From contig PALU01000055.1 in NCBI GenBank assembly GCA_002706585.1, positions 1 to 24,398 on the forward strand: 24,398 nt of DNA. Direction: 5' to 3'. Numbering within the stretch: the stretch's first letter is position 1; every line of letters begins with the position of its first letter. The DNA comes from Rickettsiales bacterium. GTDB lineage: Bacteria; Pseudomonadota; Alphaproteobacteria; TMED127. The notes beneath the pieces were generated by a model. It did no database searches. It saw only the letters and a program-made list of their open reading frames with translations, and was not told the DNA's origin. Shown here piece after piece: positions 8,265 to 16,167 of this stretch. The position numbers were made by a program, and so were the translations under genes.

Positions 8265-10049
8265 TTATTGATCAATGGGATCGATAATCATTTCTGAGAG
8301 GAAAATTTCTCTATCAAGAAAAGGGGCTTGATCTTCGATAGGCCTACGAACAAATCGCTTGTTGTTGTTTTTAGCATATGAGGTGCTAATATAATCCTGA
8401 TCATGTTTCGCCATTATCTCGCAGATTACAGGCCCTTCCATTTTAATGATAGCTTTTAATTTTTTAACCATTCCATCGCTGTGATTAATCTTTGTGAAAG
8501 GAATATCAAATGCATTTGCAACCTTTTTAAAGTTTGGGCAACTAATGCCATCACTGGGGTCGACTCCTATTGTGCGGGACCGAAACAGATCAACTTGCCT
8601 TTTTCGTATTACTGCATAAGCATTATTATTTATGATAAATATCTTAGCCGGTATATTATTGTACCTAATTGTTTCTAACTCTTGAAGATTCATCATTATG
8701 GAGCCATCTCCAATTACTGCAATTATAGGATTATTACTTGCATAGAAAGCTCCAACCAACCCTGGTAAGGCAAAGCCCATTGAGCCCTGAGACGCTGGAT
8801 GAATACATCGTTGCTCGGGTTTAAAGTTGATGTTTGTTGGTAGAATTAACTCGACTAGACCGGAATCGCTAACAAAAACAGAGTTATGTGGGAGAGCTTC
8901 AGAAAAACTTTCAGCAAGGTGATATAAGTCAATTTTTCCATCTGTTTTGTATTGTTCTTCGCATTTAGGAAATACTTGCTTCCAATGTAAGCATTTATCA
9001 CTCCATTCTTTGGATGCTCTTTTAATTTTATTATCTATTAATTTTACAAGAGTTTTCTTTACATCGGCAATAATGAGTCGATCAATTTTTATGCTTTTTT
9101 TGGAATGCTCAACAGGATCTATATCCACAACAATAACTTTCGCCATTCTTGCAAACTTATCTACTTCTTCTCCAGTTGTCATTGTAGACAACCTAGATCC
9201 TAGCACTATAAGAAGATCAGAATTTTGAATGGTAAAAGTCCCTGCACGTGAACAACCCATCATGCCCACTGAACCGATTGAAAGTGGATTATTTGAACCA
9301 TAAGTATCTGGCGCTGCGTTTGTAAAAGAGACTGGTATTGAAGTTTTTTCAATAAAATGTTCAAGTTCTTTTATTGCTCCAGACAAACGCACACCACTTC
9401 CAATCAAAATAGCGGGTCGTTGTGCATTTTGAAGAGACTTTATGATATAATCTACATCTTCAGGCGATGGCTCATAATCAGGTTCATCTTCTGGTAAAAA
9501 GTGCTTTAGTTCATCCGGATTTATCCTTTTGTTTTGGACATCTAATGGAACATCTATCCAAACTGGGCCTTTTCTTCCAGCTTTTGCTAGATATATTGCT
9601 TTTTCCATTTCATATGCTATCATATTAGGATCGGAAATCATTACTGCATACTTTGTAATTGTGTCAACAATTGGAATTATATCTGCTTCCTGCTGACCAT
9701 AAGTCCGAAGTGGTATTCCTGTAAAACGTGAGGTTTCATTTAATTTATTTTGACCTGAAATAAAAACACATGGTATCCCGTCTTGCCATGCATTTAGAAC
9801 TCCAGTCATTGCATTAGTTTCCGCACAACCTGTTGAGACTAAGCAAGCACCGAGCGTATCGGTGTAATCAGAGTATGCAACTGCAGCAAAAGATGCTGAC
9901 TGTTCATGGTGCATTGAAATACCATGTAAGTTTTCATTGGCGGCAACAGCATCTGAAAGAAACAATGCACCTCTACCGGTCACCATAAAAATATGCCTAG
10001 AACCATTTTTGTATAGCTCTTGCATAATATAATCTGCTACCCTAACCAT
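8265..10049 (-). CDS. Thiamine-diphosphate enzyme, acetolactate-synthase-like
   Basis: A 594-residue ThDP-dependent enzyme with the three-domain layout of acetohydroxyacid synthase and related decarboxylases. The cofactor-activating glutamate is Glu49 in HHEQSASFAA. A central domain (about 205-340) follows. The C-terminal ThDP motif runs from GDG at 447-449 to NNN at 474-476. Family members decarboxylate pyruvate or another 2-oxo acid and add the resulting unit to an aldehyde or ketone. YerE, which makes branched sugars, is a known sugar-locus example. With NeuB downstream and an aldehyde-forming LuxC/LuxE pair in the same operon, carboligation onto a sugar-like or aldehyde intermediate is the best guess, though I cannot name the substrate. 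It is not expected to be the housekeeping IlvB, since no IlvN partner follows. The ATG is preceded by AAAGGAAC at suitable distance. Confidence 0.82.
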   Translation of the reverse strand: MVRVADYIMQELYKNGSRHIFMVTGRGALFLSDAVAANENLHGISMHHEQSASFAAVAYSDYTDTLGACLVSTGCAETNAMTGVLNAWQDGIPCVFISGQNKLNETSRFTGIPLRTYGQQEADIIPIVDTITKYAVMISDPNMIAYEMEKAIYLAKAGRKGPVWIDVPLDVQNKRINPDELKHFLPEDEPDYEPSPEDVDYIIKSLQNAQRPAILIGSGVRLSGAIKELEHFIEKTSIPVSFTNAAPDTYGSNNPLSIGSVGMMGCSRAGTFTIQNSDLLIVLGSRLSTMTTGEEVDKFARMAKVIVVDIDPVEHSKKSIKIDRLIIADVKKTLVKLIDNKIKRASKEWSDKCLHWKQVFPKCEEQYKTDGKIDLYHLAESFSEALPHNSVFVSDSGLVELILPTNINFKPEQRCIHPASQGSMGFALPGLVGAFYASNNPIIAVIGDGSIMMNLQELETIRYNNIPAKIFIINNNAYAVIRKRQVDLFRSRTIGVDPSDGISCPNFKKVANAFDIPFTKINHSDGMVKKLKAIIKMEGPVICEIMAKHDQDYISTSYAKNNNKRFVRRPIEDQAPFLDREIFLSEMIIDPIDQ

Positions 10050-10077
10050 AATTTATTGTTCCTTTCCGTATTGCAAT

Positions 10078-10554
10078 TTATTTCGATGGTTTGAAACTAT
10101 TTAATATGTCAGGTATTGTGACTATAAACTCAGCACTGCACGCAGGTTCTCCTTTCACAAAACTTCTAGCATGCCCTTTTGCAATACCTCTTTTAAAAGA
10201 TTCAAGCCTTGCTTCAATATCAAGGCTTTCACCAGGTACAATTTTTCTTTTGAATTTTACTTTATCAATACTAATAAAATTAGTTTTCATCCCTTTATAC
10301 TCATCCATACAAAGAAAAGTCATTATAAAAGTCTGGACTAAGCATTCTACTTGTATAAAACCAGGTACATTTGGTTCATCATCAAAATGGGCAGGGAAAA
10401 ACCATTCGTTAAAAGAAAAACATTTTATACCAATTGCACTTTCCCCAGGAATAGCTTCTTTTATTTGATCGACAAAGAGAAGAGGATGCCTATTTCTTTG
10501 ACATTCTTGGATCCCTATAATATCAAAGCTAATTTTTTCAGAAATAGTTCCCAT
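10078..10554 (-). CDS. FabZ-like hotdog hydroxyacyl dehydratase
   Basis: A 158-residue single hotdog-fold protein resembling 3-hydroxyacyl-ACP dehydratase FabZ. The substrate-tunnel motif RHPLLFVD is at 22-29. The catalytic His56 lies in FFPAHFDDEPNVPG, and Glu70 follows in the central helix (PGFIQVECLVQ), the positions of the FabZ His/Glu pair. The region replaces the usual GHFPG with AHFDD, so it is divergent and may use an unusual chain. It dehydrates, or perhaps only binds, an acyl group on the carrier protein encoded 12 bases upstream. The operon lacks a ketosynthase and a ketoreductase, so it is not a complete fatty-acid cycle. ATG start with GGGGA upstream. Confidence 0.8.
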   Translation of the reverse strand: MGTISEKISFDIIGIQECQRNRHPLLFVDQIKEAIPGESAIGIKCFSFNEWFFPAHFDDEPNVPGFIQVECLVQTFIMTFLCMDEYKGMKTNFISIDKVKFKRKIVPGESLDIEARLESFKRGIAKGHARSFVKGEPACSAEFIVTIPDILNSFKPSK

Positions 10555-10566
10555 ATTAATTCCCCA

Positions 10567-10806
10567 TTATATTTTAATATCATACTTTCCTAGTATTTCC
10601 TTACCTTTCTCAAAACTTGAAAAATCGATAATATCATCTGTTTCTAATTCAATATTAAATGTATCCTCTAGTTCAGCAATCATCCCCATGTGACCTACAG
10701 AATCCCATTCTGGCACTGATTCATAAACTAGCTCTTCATTTAATTTACTTTTTTCAATTGAGAAGGAATTCATAAAAACGTCTTCATACTTTTTTTCATT
10801 TGTCAT
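10567..10806 (-). CDS. Dedicated acyl carrier protein
   Basis: A 79-residue acidic protein with the carrier-protein fold. Ser36 in EWDSVGHM is the expected 4'-phosphopantetheine attachment site (Asp-Ser followed by a hydrophobic residue). The downstream helix (MIAELEDTFNIEL) and the DII segment match helices II and III of the family. It would hold an acyl or aminoacyl chain for the ligase, dehydratase and possibly the LpxD-like transferase of the same operon. It differs from the house-keeping ACP in having DSVGH rather than the usual DSLD. Translation starts at an ATG with a strong ribosome binding site (AAGGTGATC) just upstream. The 69 bases before it, back to the NeuD-like gene, show no terminator. 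Confidence 0.85.
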   Translation of the reverse strand: MTNEKKYEDVFMNSFSIEKSKLNEELVYESVPEWDSVGHMGMIAELEDTFNIELETDDIIDFSSFEKGKEILGKYDIKI

Positions 10807-10875
10807 TTTTGATCACCTTTTTAGTTTAAGATTTCAAATTGGAATAGGCCATTTAAGACTTTTAGTTTGTACTTT

Positions 10876-11592
10876 TTAATCAACTATACCCAACTTTTTT
10901 GATTCCCAATGCTCAATTATTTTTCTCGGGACTTCATCTTTATTATAAACTTTAGCAGGGTTTCCAATAACGCAGTAACCAGGTAAGACATCTCTAAATA
11001 CCACCGAACCCACAGCGACCATTGAACCTGGACCAAGCTCAGTTTCTGGAGCTATTATTGCCCCTGTTCCAATAAAACTATTTGTCCCAATTTTTATGTC
11101 TGTAGCAGTAATTACACTGGCTGCGATTAAAGCATTATCACCGATGAAATTCTTAACACCAACTACCGAACATGCTGAGATTACAACATGATTACCAATT
11201 TTCGATTGAGGATGCACTACACAACCAGCGTGAATAATACACCCTTTCCCAATGTCTACATTATTGTATATTGTAGCGTTAGGATGAATTAAAGTATGGA
11301 AACGTTCAAAGGGAATTGAAAGTTTGTCAAGTAAGTCATAACGCATAAGTCGATTTTTAAAATTCCCGATCGCAAATACAAACTTAACTCCTTCAGGATA
11401 TTTATCCCATTGAGACAAACTTCCCTCAACTAATACTCCATCTACATATGTATTGTGAAGTTTTTCATTATCATCAAGTATCGCTATTAACTCATATTCA
11501 TGTCGCAAAGTATTCAAATCTTTTATCAAGGCTAGTGCCTCAGAACAGCCATATCCTGCACCTAAAATAACGAGTTGATGTTTATTATTCAT
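10876..11592 (-). CDS. NeuD/PglD-like hexapeptide transferase with altered active site
   Basis: A 238-residue protein with an N-terminal Rossmann-like domain (LVILGAGYGCSEA at about 8-20, as in PglD/NeuD) and a C-terminal left-handed beta-helix of hexapeptide repeats ending in VIGNPAKV. Family members acetylate amino groups or hydroxyls of nucleotide sugars or nonulosonates with acetyl-CoA. In PglD and NeuD a catalytic His sits in a Val-Val-Glu/Asp-His-Asp motif. The aligned turn here reads SVVGVKNFIGD at 142-152, so the His and its acidic partner appear to be Val146 and Gly145. The protein may use another residue (His121, His127 and His135 are nearby) or have another role. The ATG overlaps the preceding AsnB-like gene by 8 bases. 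Confidence 0.82.
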   Translation of the reverse strand: MNNKHQLVILGAGYGCSEALALIKDLNTLRHEYELIAILDDNEKLHNTYVDGVLVEGSLSQWDKYPEGVKFVFAIGNFKNRLMRYDLLDKLSIPFERFHTLIHPNATIYNNVDIGKGCIIHAGCVVHPQSKIGNHVVISACSVVGVKNFIGDNALIAASVITATDIKIGTNSFIGTGAIIAPETELGPGSMVAVGSVVFRDVLPGYCVIGNPAKVYNKDEVPRKIIEHWESKKLGIVD

Positions 11593-13462
11593 TTAAGGAC
11601 CCAATATATTCTTCAATATTAATTAAGGACCAGATTAAAAGCCTTCTGTTTTGTTCACCATTTATGTGTTGGTTTACTAAATTTTGAATAAATGAATGGT
11701 CTAAAAGATCATATATGTAAGCATTTTTATTAAATAGTTTTGATTTTACAAAATCTATACTCTCTCCTTTAAACCAGCTTGCATCTGGCGATGAAAAACC
11801 TTGCTTTATTCCATCAGTAATTGACTGAGGTACATAATTTCGCATCACATCTCTTAAAATTTGCTTACCATCATTTGTCTTTTCAAAATATTTTTTTGTC
11901 TTAATTCCAGAATCATTTTCATTAATTTGAATAATATTTTTCAGGTTATTGAGTTTTAGATTAATCGGACATTTCATGGCAAAATCCACTAAGTCATTAT
12001 CTAAAAATGGTACTCTGGTTTCCAAACTATGAGACATACTAATTTTGTCTTCAACTACAAGTAATCCATGAAGAAATGTTTTTGCTTCAAAATAAAGGGA
12101 ATGATTTATGTAATCTTCAGAGCTCTTTAATTCATTCTTATGATTTAAAAAAACATCACGAAATATATCTCTAGTCCAAACATCTTTGACTTCATCCCAA
12201 ATAGGTGCAAATACCTTACTTATTTCTTTGTTTGGTATCAATCTTTGCCAAAAATTATAATAATCGTCAATATAATGTTCAAAATCATTATTGCCCACGG
12301 TGCGATAATAACGCCAAGGATACCCAGCAAATAATTCATCTCCACCAGCACCTGATAAAACTACTTTTACAAATTTGCTAGCTAATTGAGCTACAAAGAA
12401 ATTAGGATAACTCTGACCAACTCTTGGCTCTTCCAAGTGGTATGATAATTTCTTAAGGCATCTTTCCATATCACCAGCTTTTAGCACCATTTCGTAATGC
12501 TCTGTTTTATATAGAGCAGACATGGCTTCTGCTTTTGGTCTTTCGTCAAAAGCCATTTCAAGACCAGATGCAGAGGACAAATCAAATCCGCAAGTAAATG
12601 TTTTAATATAAGGTAACTCTTTTGATGCTAATGCCGTAAGCGTACCTGAATCCATTCCGCCAGATAGATATGAACCCAATTCTACATCTGTAACCAATTG
12701 CCTGCTAACAGCTTGTTTAATTAACCTATCTAGTTCCTCTTGGTATATATGTTTATCTTTTTGATTGACCGGATCTTCAAAATGATAGTCCCAATATTGT
12801 GTAATTTTTAAAGATTTGCTTTTACCATATTGTATTTTCCCAATTGATGCTGGTTGAAGAAGTTTGATATTCTCAAGCAATGTATGATCTGTAAAAATAT
12901 TCTGAAAGGTAAAGTATTCTAAAAGTGCTTTTTTATCAATCACCTTTCTAGCTACGGGGTGCTCTAAAATTGCTTTCTGCTCAGAACCAAATAAAAGTGT
13001 ATTTCCCCAAAAGCCATAGTAAAGTGGTTTAATACCATAACGGTCTCTTACTAAAAAAAGCGTTTTTTTCTGTTTATCCCACACTGAGAATGCAAACATT
13101 CCATTAAAATGATGGATACAGTTCTCACCCCATGCGACCCATGCGTTTAAAACCACTTCCGAATCTGTTTTAGAAAAAAACTGATGACCAAGTCGTTCTA
13201 ATTCAATTTTTATTTCCTGGAAATTATATATTTCTCCATTATAGCTTAAAATAAATCGTTTATTTGCCGAAATCATAGGTTGGTGGCCAGCTGGAGATAA
13301 GTCTATAATTGCCAACCTACGATGCCCTAGGCCCAAAAAACCATCTATGTAGTGCCCTTCCCCATCCGGCCCGCGGTGAGAAATTGCGTTTGTCATTTTT
13401 TTTAAAATACTTGGCGAAACTGGTTCGCCATTTAGATTAAAAATACCAGCTATACCACACAT
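11585..13462 (-). CDS. Asparagine-synthase-like amidotransferase (second copy)
   Basis: A 625-residue AsnB-family enzyme. It has nucleophile Cys2 (MCGIAGIFNL), HRGPD at 29-33, a glutaminase domain to about residue 200, and the ATP-binding SGGMDS at 267-272 in the synthetase domain. It is not a recent duplicate of the gene at the left end: the two differ throughout and in length. In this setting it probably amidates the carboxyl of a sugar acid, with glutamine and ATP. It follows the DegT aminotransferase gene immediately, with its ATG one base after that gene's stop region, and overlaps the NeuD-like gene. A broken N-terminal copy of a close relative lies at 14738-14887, showing that this gene family has been reshuffled here. 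Confidence 0.88.
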   Translation of the reverse strand: MCGIAGIFNLNGEPVSPSILKKMTNAISHRGPDGEGHYIDGFLGLGHRRLAIIDLSPAGHQPMISANKRFILSYNGEIYNFQEIKIELERLGHQFFSKTDSEVVLNAWVAWGENCIHHFNGMFAFSVWDKQKKTLFLVRDRYGIKPLYYGFWGNTLLFGSEQKAILEHPVARKVIDKKALLEYFTFQNIFTDHTLLENIKLLQPASIGKIQYGKSKSLKITQYWDYHFEDPVNQKDKHIYQEELDRLIKQAVSRQLVTDVELGSYLSGGMDSGTLTALASKELPYIKTFTCGFDLSSASGLEMAFDERPKAEAMSALYKTEHYEMVLKAGDMERCLKKLSYHLEEPRVGQSYPNFFVAQLASKFVKVVLSGAGGDELFAGYPWRYYRTVGNNDFEHYIDDYYNFWQRLIPNKEISKVFAPIWDEVKDVWTRDIFRDVFLNHKNELKSSEDYINHSLYFEAKTFLHGLLVVEDKISMSHSLETRVPFLDNDLVDFAMKCPINLKLNNLKNIIQINENDSGIKTKKYFEKTNDGKQILRDVMRNYVPQSITDGIKQGFSSPDASWFKGESIDFVKSKLFNKNAYIYDLLDHSFIQNLVNQHINGEQNRRLLIWSLINIEEYIGSLNE

Positions 13463-14626
13463 TTATAAGTATTTAGCAACTGTTTTAATAACATAATCTT
13501 GTTCATGCTGTGTAATGCCGTTGAATAAAGGAAACGAAATACTGCAATTATTAGCAATAAATGCATTAGGAAAATCTTCAGGTTCTAATTCATATTTTTC
13601 TTTGTAGTATTGTAACATATGAACTGCATGAGTGGCTGGTCTCGTGGAAACACCATCGTTTTGTAAGTTGTCCATAAATGCATTACGATTTTGATTAATA
13701 ACTTTGATATTATCTATATTAGCTTTATCAATATCAAAAATACATGGATAAGACTGATAACCATGATTATAGTTAATATCATTGTAAGGCAATTGGAAAA
13801 AGTCTGTTCCCTGAAATGCTTTGTAATAATTACTTGCCAACGTTTGTCGTTCAATAACAATATCATCTGCTCTTTCCATTTGAGTTACCCCTAAAGATGC
13901 TTGTATATCAGTCATGCGGTAATTGTACCCAGCATACGGGTGTTCTGCTAATAGGTATGGTTTTGCCCCATGATGCCTTTGAAAATCTGACATAGCCGCG
14001 CCGTGATCTCTTATAGATCGCATTTTTTCAGCTAGTTTATCATCATTGGTAGTTATCATTCCACCTTCACCTGTAGTAATAGCTTTTCTTGGATGGAAAC
14101 TGAAACATCCAGTATCACCAAATGTACCTACATGCTTACCATTATATCTTGCACCAAAACCACAGGCTGCATCTTCGACTACCCATAAATTATGCTTCTG
14201 AGCAATATCCAAAATTGGACCCATATCTGCAGACAATCCAAAAAGATGAACTGGGATAATGGCTTTAGTTTTAGGGGTGATTTTTTCTTCTATTTGGTTT
14301 TCATCGATATTAAATGTCTTCAAATCAATATCGCAAAAAATAACCTTGGCATTTAAATGCTCAACTACGTTTGCTGTGGATATCCATGTAAATGCGGGCA
14401 CTATCACTTCATCATTTGGTTTTAAACCTAGCGCTGCAAGAGAAAGGTGAAGAGCCGTAGTGCAAGAAGTAACAGCTATAGAATGCTTTGAGCCAGTATA
14501 TTCATTCCATTTATTTTCAAACTCCTCAACATAAGGTCCTTGTACTACCCATCCACTTTCTAAAGGTTTTCTAATGATGTTAAACTCTTTTTTTGTTAAA
14601 TGGGTACGCGCTATTGGCACTTTCAT
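13463..14626 (-). CDS. DegT/DnrJ/EryC1-family PLP aminotransferase
   Basis: A 387-residue sugar aminotransferase. Pyridoxal-phosphate is expected on Lys181 in FHPRKAITTGEGG, with Asp152 in VVEDAACGFG contacting the pyridine nitrogen. TSCTTALH near 53-60 is the phosphate-binding region. Such enzymes transfer an amino group from glutamate to a keto-sugar nucleotide. The reading frame extends six codons further to a TTG, but GGAGGAAAG lies inside that extension, directly before ATG at 14626, so ATG is the start. The stop of a broken epimerase overlaps this ATG (ATGA), the same arrangement as at 16215. The partner that would make its keto substrate is not clear: the intact epimerase gene has the signature of an epimerase rather than a dehydratase. 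Confidence 0.88.
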   Translation of the reverse strand: MKVPIARTHLTKKEFNIIRKPLESGWVVQGPYVEEFENKWNEYTGSKHSIAVTSCTTALHLSLAALGLKPNDEVIVPAFTWISTANVVEHLNAKVIFCDIDLKTFNIDENQIEEKITPKTKAIIPVHLFGLSADMGPILDIAQKHNLWVVEDAACGFGARYNGKHVGTFGDTGCFSFHPRKAITTGEGGMITTNDDKLAEKMRSIRDHGAAMSDFQRHHGAKPYLLAEHPYAGYNYRMTDIQASLGVTQMERADDIVIERQTLASNYYKAFQGTDFFQLPYNDINYNHGYQSYPCIFDIDKANIDNIKVINQNRNAFMDNLQNDGVSTRPATHAVHMLQYYKEKYELEPEDFPNAFIANNCSISFPLFNGITQHEQDYVIKTVAKYL

Positions 14627-14743
14627 GAATTTTCTTTCCTCCAATCAATTAATTTCTGAAAATCTTGTTTTAAATCATATTAATACTTGAAGCCCAAATC
14701 TCGTTCGGCTTTTTTTACATCTAATGCGGTTTTGGACGAGGCG
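14579..14743 (-). repeat. Diverged direct repeat, copy B (epimerase end + DegT start)
   Basis: This 165-base segment holds the broken 3' end of an epimerase gene followed by the first 16 codons of the DegT gene. It matches the segment at 16168-16337, which has the same order and the same ATGA overlap. The copies are clearly diverged at the nucleotide level, so this is not a recent exact duplication. Together the two copies bracket the 1424-base insertion with the hydrolase. Confidence 0.7.
14623..14743 (-). pseudogene. Broken 3' end of a sugar epimerase gene
   Basis: The frame begins RLVQNRI, identical to seven residues of the intact epimerase encoded at 16212-17180, and then shifts frame. 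In the shifted frame the sequence continues DVKKAERDLGFKY, then a stop codon, then YDLKQDFQKLIDW, which matches KKDLGFRPKYDLNKGLQKLIEW of the intact protein. One frameshift and one internal stop show that this is a decayed C-terminal fragment of about 40 codons. Its TGA overlaps the ATG of the DegT gene. Confidence 0.8.
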
Positions 14744-14887
14744 ATGGCGACTGAGATCAACGTTGCCATCGATCGAGTGACCTTCATCGTCAAAACTGCG
14801 GTGGCCGATGGCTTTAGTCATTTTGTGCAGATTCGCCAAGTAGACAGATTCGCCGTTGAGATTAAGGATACCAACAATGTCACACAT
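14738..14887 (-). pseudogene. N-terminal fragment of an AsnB-like gene
   Basis: Fifty codons beginning MCDIVGILNLNGE align without gaps to the start of the intact AsnB-like protein encoded at 11585-13462. By my count 29 of 50 residues are identical. The glutaminase motif HRGPD is changed to HRSFD and Gly3 to Asp, so the active site is lost. After codon 50 the frame passes directly into the epimerase fragment. The ATG lies 3 bases after the hydrolase stop, as in a working operon. Base composition is high for this locus (32 G or C in the 60 bases 14761-14820), shared with the hydrolase gene, which suggests that both came in together. Confidence 0.8.
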
Positions 14888-14890
14888 TAG

Positions 14891-16024
14891 TTAAATGGGC
14901 TCCAATTTCATTGTGATAAAATCACGGATCTCCTCAACAGGAAACACATGACCGCCATCATGAGACATACATTCTATGTTGTCGCACTTATGCACAAACT
15001 CTTGGCAAGTCTGCATCTCTTTAGCCTCTATGTAGTAGGTACCGATTTCTAATTCACCCCAACTAAAGAAAAATTCAGTTCGCATTTGGTTAATGCGTGT
15101 AGTAAGAGAATCTAGCCTTAGGATAGAAGAAATTCCGGGAATTATGATTTGTTGGTGCCCGGCCCACTCTACTTTTTCATTGATCAAAGAAAAGCCAGAA
15201 GCAATGATAACAGCGCTGGGCTCAGACTGCAAAGAATTTAATAACGCTGCAGTGCCCCCTTGCGAAACGCCTGCAACAACCAATTCAGAGTATTTCTCTT
15301 TCAGGAATTTGCTGAAAGCAAGTGACTGGGCAATATAGCTGGCAGAATAGGATCCGCCACGGTTCAGGTGCCAGTTTACAAACATATCATCACATAGTTT
15401 ACTTTGACCATCATGAAACGCCAAAATATCTTCGTTAGGTTTGATATAGACATAAACATCAAAGCCTTCATTGAAGGCTTTTAACACGCCATTATGATAG
15501 TTCGTGGAATCTTGCTCATGAATACTAGATGACTGATTCAGGCCGGTTCCTGGAATAATTAGGACGGCATTCTTGTTTTCTAGATGGCTGCGAATTGGGC
15601 CATAAGCAAATGCCTGATATTCTCTGTCTGCAAGCTGATAAGCCACCTCAGTCACTGTTGTCTTACCATCGTCTAGCTGGAACGTTCGCTGACCCTCTAG
15701 TTGAATATCCATATAGGCTGAGAAAAAGTGCTGGACCGGGAGGTAAATCGATTCGTTGGATTGACTAATTCTATCCAGAGATGTGATTGGTTGATAAAGT
15801 AGCTCTCCGGAAATGACAGGGTCAGTAAAAGCGTATTGAATAAGTTCCGCATCTCCAGCGAGTGGTACTCGCCTCTTATCTTCGGACTGTGTAACCACCC
15901 AAGATTTGGCTGTTGCAATCTGATTAAAAGGGTACCATCTGTAATGACCCACATAAATCCCAAAAGTAAATCCTAATGCAATGACAATAACATACGGAAC
16001 GATGTTTTTACGCTGTCTTCTCAA
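14891..16024 (-). CDS. Membrane-anchored alpha/beta hydrolase
   Basis: A 377-residue protein with a basic N-terminus and one hydrophobic segment at about 8-27, probably a signal anchor that leaves the rest in the periplasm. The catalytic domain shows an alpha/beta-hydrolase oxyanion strand (VLIIPGTG at 154-161), the nucleophile elbow GVSQG with Ser254, and a C-terminal His359 in DGGHVFP. I cannot name the substrate; deacylation or esterase activity on exported glycan is possible. The start is a TTG with AGGA upstream; the frame is open further 5' but without a better site. The gene is richer in G+C than its neighbours (27 of 60 at 15601-15660, against 19 of 60 at 16441-16500 in the epimerase). 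It is flanked by gene fragments, indicating acquisition by transfer. Confidence 0.75.
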   Translation of the reverse strand: MRRQRKNIVPYVIVIALGFTFGIYVGHYRWYPFNQIATAKSWVVTQSEDKRRVPLAGDAELIQYAFTDPVISGELLYQPITSLDRISQSNESIYLPVQHFFSAYMDIQLEGQRTFQLDDGKTTVTEVAYQLADREYQAFAYGPIRSHLENKNAVLIIPGTGLNQSSSIHEQDSTNYHNGVLKAFNEGFDVYVYIKPNEDILAFHDGQSKLCDDMFVNWHLNRGGSYSASYIAQSLAFSKFLKEKYSELVVAGVSQGGTAALLNSLQSEPSAVIIASGFSLINEKVEWAGHQQIIIPGISSILRLDSLTTRINQMRTEFFFSWGELEIGTYYIEAKEMQTCQEFVHKCDNIECMSHDGGHVFPVEEIRDFITMKLEPI

Positions 16025-16167
16025 TTTAAATATCCTATTGAGTGTTTTTGTCGGAAGAAGTGTACAACGGCTAACCCGATATAGGCTATATGATATTGGT
16101 AATTTTTAAGCGACATTGATGAGACAAAGGCATTGATAATATTTAACGTTCCGAAAATACCAGGCAT

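Noticed and set aside
8265..10049. Housekeeping acetolactate synthase large subunit (ilvB)
   Set aside because: No ilvN or ilvC neighbour exists, and the gene is embedded in a polysaccharide operon. I kept only the family-level call.
10807..10875. Terminator or internal promoter before the carrier-protein gene
   Set aside because: The gap has short repeated AACTAAAA stretches but no stable hairpin followed by a T run.
14675..14887. A 70-residue stand-alone protein
   Set aside because: It is a fusion of an AsnB N-terminus with mutated active-site motif and a frameshifted epimerase tail, so I treat it as two pseudogene fragments.
15697..15963. Minus-strand frame of 88 codons within the hydrolase gene
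   Set aside because: It overlaps a frame with clear alpha/beta hydrolase motifs and shows no recognisable family features.
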